Assembly: GCA_017940955.1 (NCBI GenBank)
Contig: JAGAXP010000273.1
Location: 1-64,000 of the forward strand
Direction of reading: 5' to 3'
DNA from: Oribacterium sp.
GTDB lineage: Bacteria; Bacillota_A; Clostridia; Lachnospirales; Lachnospiraceae
Length of the DNA stretch: 64,000 bases
Part shown: positions 1-8,445 of the stretch, piece after piece
Layout of the letters: the number at the start of each line of letters is the position of its first letter
How positions within the stretch are numbered: position 1 is the first letter of the stretch
Position numbers and translations under genes: made by a program
Notes under the pieces: model-generated
The model's input: the letters and a program-made list of their open reading frames with translations, nothing else
Told to the model about the DNA's origin: nothing
Databases searched by the model: none

Positions 1-122
1 ATGACATTGGACTCCTGAGGCATCACAAAGAAGAACACACACATCAATCCTATAAGAAGAAACGGAACCAAAGTTATAAACCAATCTATTCTGTTTTTGT
101 CAAATGTTGATTTCTTGTTCAT
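1..122 (-). CDS. BCCT-family transporter, N-terminus only (partial)
   Basis: The complement reads from an ATG at 122 as about 40 residues and runs off the left edge. The peptide begins with a short polar stretch (MNKKSTFDKNRIDW) followed by one hydrophobic segment, roughly residues 15-34. A conserved-looking polar start plus D-W before the first membrane helix is typical of betaine/carnitine/choline (BCCT) sodium-coupled transporters. A GGAAGGGG ribosome binding site sits 6 bases upstream of the ATG, which supports the start. The family call rests on the first helix only and is an inference; the rest of the gene is outside the window. Confidence 0.6.
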   Translation of the reverse strand, partial: MNKKSTFDKNRIDWFITLVPFLLIGLMCVFFFVMPQESNV

Positions 123-159
123 TTTTTACCCCTTCCGCTATTTTATGAACATGATAACA

Positions 160-189
160 TTGACTATCTTTTTCGTCAATAGTTTTATA
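160..189 (+). promoter_or_regulatory. Possible promoter of the gene at 267
   Basis: TTGACT at 160-165 is followed after 18 bases by TTTATA at 184-189, a fair sigma-A type pair, leaving a leader of about 70 bases. The region between 122 and 267 is AT-rich, so chance matches are likely. Confidence 0.3.
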
Positions 190-266
190 TATCTGTAGTT
201 TTTAAAGTTTTGATGATAGAATTATGAAAAAATCAATTACGGAACAGAGATCGGAATAAAAATCAC

Positions 267-974
267 ATGCTTTTAAATCAGATCATTAAAGACAATTTAA
301 ACTTAAAAAAAGACTGGGCTAAACAGTATTATGACATAGCCGATATAGATGACCGGGAAAGAGTACTTCGCGAATTGATCTCCCTATCGGATAATTATGA
401 ATCCTTTCAGGAATCTGTCGATCCAAAAAATATAGACGGATTTGCTTCTGAGGATGAATACAGGCAATTTTTTTCAGACAATGAAAGAAGGCTTGAAATC
501 CTCCTTAAACGCTACCCTGAAGCTATAAAAAATCAGACTCGTGCAGACAGATTTGCTATGGCCTGGCTGAATCTTCTCACAGACTCACGTATGAGTATCA
601 ACTTTCTGAACAGAAACAGAGTAAGAAAGGATGTGACAAGATGCCTCAGGGATCTTCTTGTTATTGATTTTGTTGCAGATGACATTCTATGTCAGGAGTG
701 GGCTCAATTTGCGGAATTTTGGATAAAGTCCTGCACCAGGGATACCACTTATGACTCAACTGCTTTTGGATTACTGCGCTTAAATGACAAGCGTTTAGGC
801 AGCAAAATAGCTTCTGAGATCATAGATGTAACCTTCACCCTTCCCGAAAAGTTTGGTTATACAGAAGAGTGTGCACCACTTCGAAACATTTTCAGACAAA
901 CATTTTTAAAAATGATCGATCACGGTGATATCTACTGGTCAGAAGCTGTAAGTAATAAAAATGATTTGTTATAG
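267..974 (+). CDS. Conserved-looking cytoplasmic protein of unknown function
   Basis: A 235-residue protein that I do not recognise. It has no signal peptide or membrane segment, is rich in charged residues and looks mostly helical, with many Leu/Ile heptad-like positions in residues 1-130. The start is an ATG with a weak GGAAT ribosome binding site about 12 bases upstream. It is the only rightward gene in the first 31 kb, stands alone, and converges on the sugar-binding protein gene ending at 990, only 15 bases away. Codon use looks like that of the neighbouring chromosomal genes. No function can be assigned from sequence alone. Confidence 0.6.
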   Translation: MLLNQIIKDNLNLKKDWAKQYYDIADIDDRERVLRELISLSDNYESFQESVDPKNIDGFASEDEYRQFFSDNERRLEILLKRYPEAIKNQTRADRFAMAWLNLLTDSRMSINFLNRNRVRKDVTRCLRDLLVIDFVADDILCQEWAQFAEFWIKSCTRDTTYDSTAFGLLRLNDKRLGSKIASEIIDVTFTLPEKFGYTEECAPLRNIFRQTFLKMIDHGDIYWSEAVSNKNDLL

Positions 975-989
975 GAGAAGCCTACACCC

Positions 990-2018
990 TCAATCCTTGA
1001 AGCTGTCAACATTTTGTTTTGTGATCTTCCGGTAGGGGAGCCTTATATATTTATCTCCCTGAAGTCCCAGGCCTTCGAGGCTTTCGCCGGAAGCAAGTCT
1101 TTTCGAAAGGTTAAAGATGGCATCGGCCTGACCACGGGCATCATTATAGACCGTTGCAGCCATGCTGCCTTCCTTAACAGCCGCCCTTCCGGGTTCCGTT
1201 CCGTCTATGCCTATGATATAGGGCCACTTATACCTGGGAATATCCGAAACATTATATGCATCTATAACTCCGAGGGCCATATCATCATTGTTTGCGAACA
1301 CGAACTCTATTTTATCTCCATGGTTTTTTATAAGCTTTTCCATCTGATTTGAAGCCTGGGCCCGGTTCCAGTTGGCTATGGCATAACCAAGCTTATCAAG
1401 CTTCACACCCAGTTCCCGGATCCGGTTTACACAGTTCTCTGAGCGGACTATGGCATCCTGATGGCCTGCCTCTCCCTCCAGGATAACGTACTGGATCTCA
1501 CCGTCCTTGTTTCTGTCAACGTTTTCCTTCTTTATAACATCAACCGCCAGCTCTCCCTGCATGATCCCGGATTCAAATGCATCCGCCCCCACATAATAGA
1601 GCTTATTCCATCTCAGCATATCCTCATCCACCAGCTCCCGGTTAAAGAATACTATGGGGATATCGGCATTTCTTGCCGCATCTATGATATTGGAAGGTGC
1701 CGTGCGGTCAACAAGATTCACACATATAACATCGCAGCCGTGTTTTATCATTTCCTCAACCTGATCATCCTGTGTGGACTGGCTCTGGGAGGAGTTATAT
1801 ATTTCCAATGTTATCTCCTGCCCGGCTTCAGCCCTTGCCGAAAGGACATCTTCATTCAGATCCTTGAGGATCTCAGCGATAAAGGTATCATACCTGTCAT
1901 AAACCGTGATGCCGATCTTTATTTCATTGTCCGGCTTTTCAGGCACAGCTCCGGCTCCACACCCCGGCAGAGTCAGGAGTACCCCTGCCGTAATAAGCAT
2001 TAATAATTTTTTCTTCAT
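990..2018 (-). CDS. Galactose/glucose-type sugar-binding lipoprotein (MglB paralogue)
   Basis: A 342-residue periplasmic-binding-protein fold of the ribose/galactose class (Peripla_BP_4). A lipoprotein signal peptide ends in the lipobox L-P-G-C with Cys20, so the mature protein should be lipid-anchored outside the membrane. The family core is clear: the N-terminal strand KIGITVYDRYDTF, the hinge region, and the segment NNDDMALGVIDAY, which is closely matched in the MglB gene at 10143. It lies 11 bases after the membrane-anchored binding protein and is the last gene of the response regulator-kinase-binding protein set. It may present sugar to the sensor rather than to the transporter; that is an inference from context. 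The ribosome binding site is AAGAGG. Confidence 0.88.
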   Translation of the reverse strand: MKKKLLMLITAGVLLTLPGCGAGAVPEKPDNEIKIGITVYDRYDTFIAEILKDLNEDVLSARAEAGQEITLEIYNSSQSQSTQDDQVEEMIKHGCDVICVNLVDRTAPSNIIDAARNADIPIVFFNRELVDEDMLRWNKLYYVGADAFESGIMQGELAVDVIKKENVDRNKDGEIQYVILEGEAGHQDAIVRSENCVNRIRELGVKLDKLGYAIANWNRAQASNQMEKLIKNHGDKIEFVFANNDDMALGVIDAYNVSDIPRYKWPYIIGIDGTEPGRAAVKEGSMAATVYNDARGQADAIFNLSKRLASGESLEGLGLQGDKYIRLPYRKITKQNVDSFKD

Positions 2019-2029
2019 ATGATTCCTCT

Positions 2030-3013
2030 TTACCTGACTATAGGGAACAGTATCTGCTGGTTATCCTCTCCGAACAGATTCTCTTTATTCACAACGCCGA
2101 AACTCACTTCTCTGTCCTCAAGGACCGAGGTGCGGTTCTTGAGCTTTAATGCAAGGTCTGACAGGCTTTGATACCCCATACTGAAATCGTTGGTAAGTAT
2201 CATGGAGTCGATCAGCCCGGAATCGATATAGTACACAAGCTTTTCGCTGCACCCCGAGCCGTAGAGCCTTTTGTCACCCGAATCTCCCTTTGTGCAGTAA
2301 TCTACCGCTTTCTCCATGCTGTTATTATCAAGGCATACAATTATCTCTGCCGGATTTTTTGTATCCGCCTTTTCCAAATCCTCGCTGGTGTAACGGGATT
2401 CTGAAACATTCCAGACTATCTCCGGATCAAGATTCTTCGTTGCATCCATAAATCCCCGGAGCCTCTGCTGCATCCCGGACTGTTTCTGATTACCTGAAAC
2501 TATTCCTATTTTAACTCTTCCCTCTTCTGTCCTGCCCTTTAAATCTATGGCAAGCTCATTACCTATGGCTCTTCCCACGGCATAATTGTCGGGGGCAACG
2601 GTTGCATGATTGCCTCTGACATCCACATCCGCGTCAACGTTTGTAACCACAAATTCAACCGGTACCCTGGCACTTATGGAAGAAACCATTTCATGTATTC
2701 CTTCACTAAGGCAGAATTCCACTATGACACCGTCAGCTCCCTGAGAGATCCTTGAATTGATCATGGATGCTTCTTCCTGGATATTGTCTATATAATCTGT
2801 ATACACATAGTCAAGCTCGATGCCGTTATCCTTTGCAGCCTGTTCAAGACCTGCCTTAAAAGGTACCCATCTTCCTTCAGAGGAGTTGCTGACTATCACG
2901 GAAATCTTATAGTTCTCCGAGTTTATGCCCTTTGTGAGCATAACAAGGCAGAACATAATAACTATAAGGGTCGCCACCACCACAGGCAGCAGAAATTCTT
3001 TATCTTCGTTCAT
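2030..3013 (-). CDS. Membrane-anchored sugar-binding protein, probable sensor subunit
   Basis: A 327-residue protein with one uncleaved N-terminal helix (about residues 8-27, no lipobox Cys) and an extracellular type-1 periplasmic-binding domain (residues 36-320). The domain has the usual start KISVIVSNSSEGRW and a C-terminal G-Y-Q-S motif region. Binding proteins held by a transmembrane anchor, encoded directly after a YesM-like kinase, are known in Firmicutes as ligand receptors that pass a sugar signal to the kinase. It lies between the kinase gene (79 bases upstream) and a second binding protein, in one leftward operon. The ligand is unknown; a hexose is likely from the nearby mgl genes. 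No strong ribosome binding site is visible. Confidence 0.82.
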   Translation of the reverse strand: MNEDKEFLLPVVVATLIVIMFCLVMLTKGINSENYKISVIVSNSSEGRWVPFKAGLEQAAKDNGIELDYVYTDYIDNIQEEASMINSRISQGADGVIVEFCLSEGIHEMVSSISARVPVEFVVTNVDADVDVRGNHATVAPDNYAVGRAIGNELAIDLKGRTEEGRVKIGIVSGNQKQSGMQQRLRGFMDATKNLDPEIVWNVSESRYTSEDLEKADTKNPAEIIVCLDNNSMEKAVDYCTKGDSGDKRLYGSGCSEKLVYYIDSGLIDSMILTNDFSMGYQSLSDLALKLKNRTSVLEDREVSFGVVNKENLFGEDNQQILFPIVR

Positions 3014-3092
3014 TATTTCTAACCATTACCTGTTTAAAGATAGAATCCTTACGGATTCTTTTGAACTGCCCGAAGCCGCATGGCTCCCGGGA

Positions 3093-5168
3093 TTAAAAAC
3101 CATGGGCAGATTTATTTCTCAGGGATTTATAATGTCCGCTTTCCAGCAGCTTCTGATTTTCCTCATTAAACAGTACCGCCGGAAGGTGTATGGTAATGCA
3201 GGTTCCCTCGTCGGGTTCCGATTCCACCTTTAAACCATACTGCTCACCGAATCTGAGCTTGATTCTCTTATGAACATTAACAAGTCCTACCCCGGATCCG
3301 TGCTTTGGAGCACGTTTTACCCCTTCCTGATCGTTTAGGAGATTTTCCAGAACCTCCGGAGGCATACCAAATCCGTTATCTCTCACCTCAATGTAAATAT
3401 CTCCCATGGAAATGTCATTCTCCATTCCGGCTTCACCAACCCTGCCGGAATTTCGCAAATTTGTTTCATCCGGTTTTTTCGATATATCATCGATCCCCTT
3501 CGATATGGCCATGTCATCACCATAAGGCTCAAATTTTGCAATGATTTTTATCTCTCCCTCATCATCAGGATCCATATCACCAACTCCGTAATATATGGCA
3601 TTTTCCAGGATGGGCTGAATGATAAGCTTTATGGTTGCAAATTTTTTCACCTCCTCCTGAACGTCTAAGGTCACCTTGAAATTATTCTTATACCTTACCT
3701 TCTGAATATTCATATAGTTCTCTGCGTGGCGTATCTCCTGCTCCACAGGAATGATATTTTTTCCCCTGCTGAGACTTATTCTGAAGAGGCTGGCAAGCTG
3801 TGTCACCATGAACACTGCATCTTTATTTTTCTCCCCCTCTATCATCCATACAATGGAATCCAGGGTATTGTAAAGAAAGTGTGGATTTATCTGAGACTGG
3901 AGGGCGTCCATCTCAGTCTTTCGCTTTTCCTCCTGCTCTATAACGATATCATCCATAAGCTGATTGATACGTCCCAGGGAATGTCTCAGAGTCTTTCCCA
4001 GATGCTCAACCTCCCGGGTTCCCCCAACATAAATATCTTCAGGATAAATATCTCCGTTTTCCATATTTCTTATGGATCTGTTCAGAAGATTAAGAGGTCT
4101 TAAGATGAGGCTTGAGATCATTTTGTTTATGAAGATCATGATGAGAAGTCCGCAGGCGATAAGGAGTATGACAAGAAGTCGCATATTGCTGATGTCAAGC
4201 TGGTATGCCTTTTCCGGAAGTACGGCTACCATTTTCCAGCCGGTATAGGAAATGCTGTCAACTATAACCTGTCTTTTTTCGCCCCCGAAGATCTCATCAT
4301 GTATACCATCCGCATAATGAGCATTGTTAATGTTGTTTTCCCTGATGATTTCATAGTTTATCTGCATCTGCTTCGGATGATATATGATATTTCCGCTTGA
4401 ATCAGTAAGATAGATATACTGACCGGTGCTGTCCGTATTGATACGCTCCATCATCTGCTTAATGGTAGAGTAGTTCATATCTACAAGAAGGACTCCGAGA
4501 GACGGGCTTCCGTTTTCGGTAAGCTCCACCACCCGACTAAGGGATATGACCCAGCTGTACTTGTAAGCAGGATCCAGAAACAGATTTTCCACATGAGGAG
4601 TTGAAAAATGAAGGTTCTCCATTTTATCAAAGGCCGAGGTGAACCACTTCTGGGTTGTTACCTGAAGATCGGTCTTTAGGCTTGAGATGGGGGATGCCGA
4701 AACCAGGGTGCCATCCTGCATAAAGAGGGAAAGACTCACCAGATTATCCTTGTGAGCCTCATATATGATATTCATCTCATTATCAACCGAATCTCTTTCA
4801 AAATCAGCATTTTTGATGACATCATAGTACATGGCATCAGAGATACGCCGCATACTCACAAGATAGTCCTCAAGGTTTACAACCGACTGCTCCATGAGCT
4901 GCTGCGTGGCCTCTATGGTACCGCTTCTCATACGGCGGGCAAACAGGGTGTACAGCATTAACCCGAGGATCAAAAGAAGGGTAAAGGATACCACCGTAAA
5001 TGCCATAAGAATGGTACTCTGTATGGTGTGGGGCATATATTTCCTGATTCTTTCATTAACCCCGGAAACCCTTTTGTTCAAAAGCTCCTCCCCGGACTCT
5101 CCTGCCTCAACAATTTTTTCTACCCCTGAAGCCTTATTCAATTCCTTTTTGTTTTCCTGATCATCCAT
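3093..5168 (-). CDS. YesM/LytS-class sensor histidine kinase
   Basis: A sensor kinase of 691 residues from the ATG at 5168. Order: TM1 (about 52-76), a large extracytoplasmic dCache-like sensor region, TM2 (about 328-350), HAMP, a His_kinase (PF06580) block with the phospho-acceptor motif NPHFLYNTLDS near residue 428, and a C-terminal HATPase with the N-box NAIYYGV and glycine boxes. An upstream in-frame GTG at 5243 exists but would overlap the regulator gene by 83 bases. The ATG at 5168 overlaps it by only 8 bases and fits translational coupling. Its partner is the AraC-type regulator just upstream, and two sugar-binding proteins follow, so it probably senses an extracellular sugar. Confidence 0.9.
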   Translation of the reverse strand: MDDQENKKELNKASGVEKIVEAGESGEELLNKRVSGVNERIRKYMPHTIQSTILMAFTVVSFTLLLILGLMLYTLFARRMRSGTIEATQQLMEQSVVNLEDYLVSMRRISDAMYYDVIKNADFERDSVDNEMNIIYEAHKDNLVSLSLFMQDGTLVSASPISSLKTDLQVTTQKWFTSAFDKMENLHFSTPHVENLFLDPAYKYSWVISLSRVVELTENGSPSLGVLLVDMNYSTIKQMMERINTDSTGQYIYLTDSSGNIIYHPKQMQINYEIIRENNINNAHYADGIHDEIFGGEKRQVIVDSISYTGWKMVAVLPEKAYQLDISNMRLLVILLIACGLLIMIFINKMISSLILRPLNLLNRSIRNMENGDIYPEDIYVGGTREVEHLGKTLRHSLGRINQLMDDIVIEQEEKRKTEMDALQSQINPHFLYNTLDSIVWMIEGEKNKDAVFMVTQLASLFRISLSRGKNIIPVEQEIRHAENYMNIQKVRYKNNFKVTLDVQEEVKKFATIKLIIQPILENAIYYGVGDMDPDDEGEIKIIAKFEPYGDDMAISKGIDDISKKPDETNLRNSGRVGEAGMENDISMGDIYIEVRDNGFGMPPEVLENLLNDQEGVKRAPKHGSGVGLVNVHKRIKLRFGEQYGLKVESEPDEGTCITIHLPAVLFNEENQKLLESGHYKSLRNKSAHGF

Positions 5169-6780
5169 TTTGCTGAGATTTATATCTTGATGGCGAAACG
5201 CCAAACTTCTTTTTGAATGCATAACTGAAATAGTTCGGGTCACTGTAGCCCACAGCCTCAGCTATAACATAGGTTTTCTCATTCTCATCCAAAAGCATAC
5301 GCACAGCCATTTCCATACGCATGTCAGTGAGATAATTTATAAAGGTTTTTCCGGTCTCTTTTTTAAATACCGTAGAAAAATACGCAGAGCTGATGCCAAG
5401 GTAGGAACACATGCTCTCTACGGTAAGATCCTTATTGCTGTAATTATCCCTGACATAATCAATGGCCTTTGACACGAAACCCTTTGTTGTATCCTGACGG
5501 CTAGTGCGAAGGATCTCTCTTATTTCATGCGTAACAGACTTAAGCCATTTTGTAAGCTCCTGCTTATCCATATGCTGTACCTTGTCATAAGGATCCTCAT
5601 CCTTTTCGAAGATCTCTGTTGTATCGATATGATTGGACTTTATAAAGCGATATATTTCAGACACCATATCCATAACAAAGAATCTGTAATCCTGTATGGA
5701 AGGATTTACCGGCATTTCTTCCGAAATGTACCTTTCCACTTCCATATCAAGATTATCCCCGGAATCCATTTTTATCGCCTTAAACACAGCATAAAGCTTC
5801 TGATCCACAGGCTCAGCCTTCAGGTTATCCGGGGTCTTGTTTCTTTCGGGAGCTATCTCGGAAATGTTTATGGCCTGGCCTCTTCCATAGATGACTCTGT
5901 AGGAGATGGCCTCTCTGGCTCCTTCGTAGGCCTTCGGCAGAGACATTATACCTGAAACAGGCTTTCCTATTCCGGCGGTTATGGTGGCATTGGACACACG
6001 CTTACTGAGTCTGCAGAGAACCTGACAGGCATCCGTGAGCTGGGTAACATCACTTTCAGCTTCCATCTGAACTATGATGATAATGTTTCCGAGGTAGGAG
6101 AAAAACTTTGCCCTCCACCTTTCCTCCATCTGTTCTTCCCAGAGTTTCCTTACGGACATGGTGATGAGCACAGGGTTAATGCCTTCCGGCGCAAGTGAAA
6201 TGCTGTTATGGAGTATCACAACATCATAAAACGGACCCTCCAGGCTTACCTGATAATCCATCATATCTCTTTGGAGGTAATCCTCTGACACACGCCCTTC
6301 TATAAGGGAGGTATAAAAATTCTCCTGTAATATGGGAAGGCTTTCCTGATAGTAGGTTTTAAGCATGTTGATATTCTGCTTTTCATCAAACTCCTTATCA
6401 AGGGAGGATTTTATGCGCTTAAAGACCTCGCTCAGCTCTGTTGCATCGATGGGCTTAAGTATGTACTCTTCAGCTTCAAGCCTTATGGCTTCCTTGGCAT
6501 ATTCAAATTCATCAAATCCCGAAAAGATGATGATCTTTATAGTTGGATACTGCTGCTTAAGTCTTTTGGCAAGCTCCAATCCGTCCATATAGGGCATCTT
6601 TATGTCTGTCATGACCACATCAGGCTGTTCCTCTTCCGCCATTTCCAGGGCTTCAAGACCGTTATGGGCATATCCCTGTACGGAAAAGCCCAGGGCTTCC
6701 CAATCTATCTTATGGATTATGACATTGATAACATCCTCTTCGTCATCTACCAGCATTACCGAATAATTCTTCAAATTCAC
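5161..6780 (-). CDS. YesN-type response regulator with AraC DNA-binding domain
   Basis: A 539-residue response regulator. The N-terminal receiver (residues 5-122) has the acidic pocket VDDEED, the phospho-acceptor Asp59 in MTDIKMPYMDG and the conserved Lys109 in LKP. A middle region of about 300 residues has no clear family. The last 105 residues form two AraC helix-turn-helix units, with the typical segments YFSTVFKKETGKTF and PNYFSYAFKKKFGVSPS. It shares an operon and an 8-base overlap with the sensor kinase. By analogy to YesMN pairs it should activate sugar uptake genes, most simply the mglBAC genes upstream. That target is an inference. Confidence 0.92.
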   Translation of the reverse strand: MNLKNYSVMLVDDEEDVINVIIHKIDWEALGFSVQGYAHNGLEALEMAEEEQPDVVMTDIKMPYMDGLELAKRLKQQYPTIKIIIFSGFDEFEYAKEAIRLEAEEYILKPIDATELSEVFKRIKSSLDKEFDEKQNINMLKTYYQESLPILQENFYTSLIEGRVSEDYLQRDMMDYQVSLEGPFYDVVILHNSISLAPEGINPVLITMSVRKLWEEQMEERWRAKFFSYLGNIIIIVQMEAESDVTQLTDACQVLCRLSKRVSNATITAGIGKPVSGIMSLPKAYEGAREAISYRVIYGRGQAINISEIAPERNKTPDNLKAEPVDQKLYAVFKAIKMDSGDNLDMEVERYISEEMPVNPSIQDYRFFVMDMVSEIYRFIKSNHIDTTEIFEKDEDPYDKVQHMDKQELTKWLKSVTHEIREILRTSRQDTTKGFVSKAIDYVRDNYSNKDLTVESMCSYLGISSAYFSTVFKKETGKTFINYLTDMRMEMAVRMLLDENEKTYVIAEAVGYSDPNYFSYAFKKKFGVSPSRYKSQQNG

Positions 6781-6843
6781 TGCTCCTTATAGCTACGTCT
6801 AAAGTTATTTCTTTTATTCATGAAATCCTGTTTGTCTAAGCTT

Positions 6844-6885
6844 CTTATTTTGGAATCTTTATTTTGGAATCTTTATTTTGGATTC
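6844..6885. repeat. Three tandem copies of a 14-bp unit
   Basis: The unit CTTATTTTGGAATC is repeated with a period of exactly 14 bases (copies near 6844, 6858 and 6872, the last with one mismatch). The stop codon of the leftward gene ending at 6873 lies in the third copy. The other copies fill the gap before the response regulator gene. Confidence 0.8.
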
Positions 6886-7256
6886 TTTTCTCCGTACTTC
6901 TCTTCAAGCCTCTTGAATCTGAAAAACATCAGAGAAACGGCAAGTATCATAAAAAGTAAAGCCATGAACCCATCATACATGGAGACTATCTCCATAAAGA
7001 TAAGACAGGCAGCGAATCCCAGTGCGAGGATTCCCGCTTCCCTTGCATAGGGCTCAACATTTTCTTCTTTGAGCTTCTTCCACTCCTTTGGTCTTACGGA
7101 ATCTACATCCTTAAAAACCAAAAGCTTCACAGCATAGTAAATTGTCATTACCGCAAGCACCATCTGTATGCCATGCTGGGCAAAAAACACGGTAACCGGA
7201 CTCTGGGTTTCTGCCAGAATCACCATGCCTGAAAACGCAATATTTGAAAATCCCAT
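6873..7256 (-). CDS. Small integral membrane protein, function unknown
   Basis: A 127-residue protein with three likely membrane helices (about residues 27-45, 75-92 and 96-114), a charged loop between the first two (KDVDSVRPKEWKKLKEE) and a lysine-rich C-terminus. I do not recognise a family. The ATG has a good AGGAGAT ribosome binding site 5 bases upstream. It sits between the terminator behind mglC and the response regulator gene, so it may be the first gene of the sensor operon and might modulate the kinase. The tail of the gene runs into a 14-bp tandem repeat that supplies its stop codon, so the C-terminus may vary between strains. Confidence 0.65.
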   Translation of the reverse strand: MGFSNIAFSGMVILAETQSPVTVFFAQHGIQMVLAVMTIYYAVKLLVFKDVDSVRPKEWKKLKEENVEPYAREAGILALGFAACLIFMEIVSMYDGFMALLFMILAVSLMFFRFKRLEEKYGEKNPK

Positions 7257-7342
7257 TATTATCTCCTTTTGTAATGTTTAACGAGGGTGTGGGAGCATTA
7301 TCCCTTTCCCGTTCGTATTCCGCCGATCCGCACGGCAGCTCT

Positions 7343-7380
7343 TCTGTAAACAAAAGAGGTCTGTGGAAAAACCACAGACC
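7343..7380 (-). terminator. Intrinsic terminator after mglC
   Basis: A perfect 9-bp stem (GGTCTGTGG / CCACAGACC) with a 5-base loop lies at 7358-7380, followed on the minus strand by TCTTTTGTTT. It is 32 bases past the mglC stop and separates the transporter genes from the sensor genes. Confidence 0.85.
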
Positions 7381-7411
7381 CCATTATAATCGATTGAATT
7401 ATTTCGCTCAA

Positions 7412-8416
7412 TTACTTCTTCTGAACGTATTTTCTGATATCGAGAGAAATAGCTACGAAGATAACGATACCGATGGCAATGTACTGAGAGTTTGCATCTA
7501 CTCCGAGGAACTGGAGAGCAACCTTCAAAAGCTCAAGTACGGCAACACCGATGATAGCGGATGAAACCTTACCACGTCCACCTGTTACGGATACACCGCC
7601 AAGTGCACAGGCTGCGATACCTTCCATCTCATATGAAAGACCTGTATTGATAGAAGCACCACCGGCCTTTGCGCCTAGCATGAAGCCTGCCATTGCGAAG
7701 AATGCTGATGCCTTAGCATAGATAAGGATCATTGTAAGCTTTACAGGAACACCGGCAACCTCTGCTGCCTGCTTGTTTCCGCCGATGGCATACATGTACT
7801 TTCCATGACGGGTCATGTTGTAAATGAACCAGGTGATACCTGCCATCAAAAGTGCCATCCAAACCAGCCAGTTGATACCAAGGAGACCGGGCTTAGCGAA
7901 GTTTGTGTATCCTTCGATATATCCGCCGAGAGGTGTAGCTCCTGTATAGATAAGACCAAGGCCATAGATGATTTCCATCATTGCAAGTGTTGAAATGAAT
8001 GGAGGCACATGAAGGAATGCGATAAACCATCCGGTTACGGCACCAAAGCAGCCGCAGATGATCATAACAAGGATAAGAACCACAAACGGGTTAAGCGGTG
8101 TGATGCTTGCCAAGAAGCCTTCCTTGAAGAAACGTCCGCCGTACTCTACCTTCTGTAAAAGTGTACCTGCGATACAGGCACCAAATCCAACCATACGTCC
8201 ACCGGAGAGATCGCATCCGCCGGTGATAACTGCACCTGAGATACCGAGAGCGATAACCAGTCTGTATGACATATTGGCAAGAAGGTTCATGAAGTTATTT
8301 TTTGTCAGGAAGTTATTGGTTGTAAGTCCTGTATAAATAACGAGGATGAACATTACGATGATAACACCGTTATTGATAAGAAAATCTATGATTTTCTGTT
8401 TCTGTGTTTTTTGCAT
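7412..8416 (-). CDS. mglC: Galactose/methyl-galactoside ABC transporter permease MglC
   Basis: A 334-residue inner-membrane permease of the BPD_transp_2 (ribose/galactose) class with eight to ten hydrophobic helices. Characteristic segments are SYRLVIALGISGAVITGGCDLSGG near the start, the AVTGWFIA / PPFISTLAMM block, GGNKQAAEVAGVPV (the coupling region that contacts the ATPase) and ALGGVSVTGGRGK near the C-terminus. It forms the membrane channel for MglA and MglB. It is 30 bases downstream of mglA and followed by a strong terminator. Length is as expected for MglC. Confidence 0.93.
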   Translation of the reverse strand: MQKTQKQKIIDFLINNGVIIVMFILVIYTGLTTNNFLTKNNFMNLLANMSYRLVIALGISGAVITGGCDLSGGRMVGFGACIAGTLLQKVEYGGRFFKEGFLASITPLNPFVVLILVMIICGCFGAVTGWFIAFLHVPPFISTLAMMEIIYGLGLIYTGATPLGGYIEGYTNFAKPGLLGINWLVWMALLMAGITWFIYNMTRHGKYMYAIGGNKQAAEVAGVPVKLTMILIYAKASAFFAMAGFMLGAKAGGASINTGLSYEMEGIAACALGGVSVTGGRGKVSSAIIGVAVLELLKVALQFLGVDANSQYIAIGIVIFVAISLDIRKYVQKK

Positions 8417-8445
8417 TTTTCTTTCCCCTTTAAATCTTTAATCGA

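Noticed and set aside
5169..5243. Longer sensor kinase starting at GTG 5243
   Set aside because: It would overlap the response regulator by 83 bases, and the extra residues are an out-of-frame reading of the AraC domain; the ATG at 5168 fits better.
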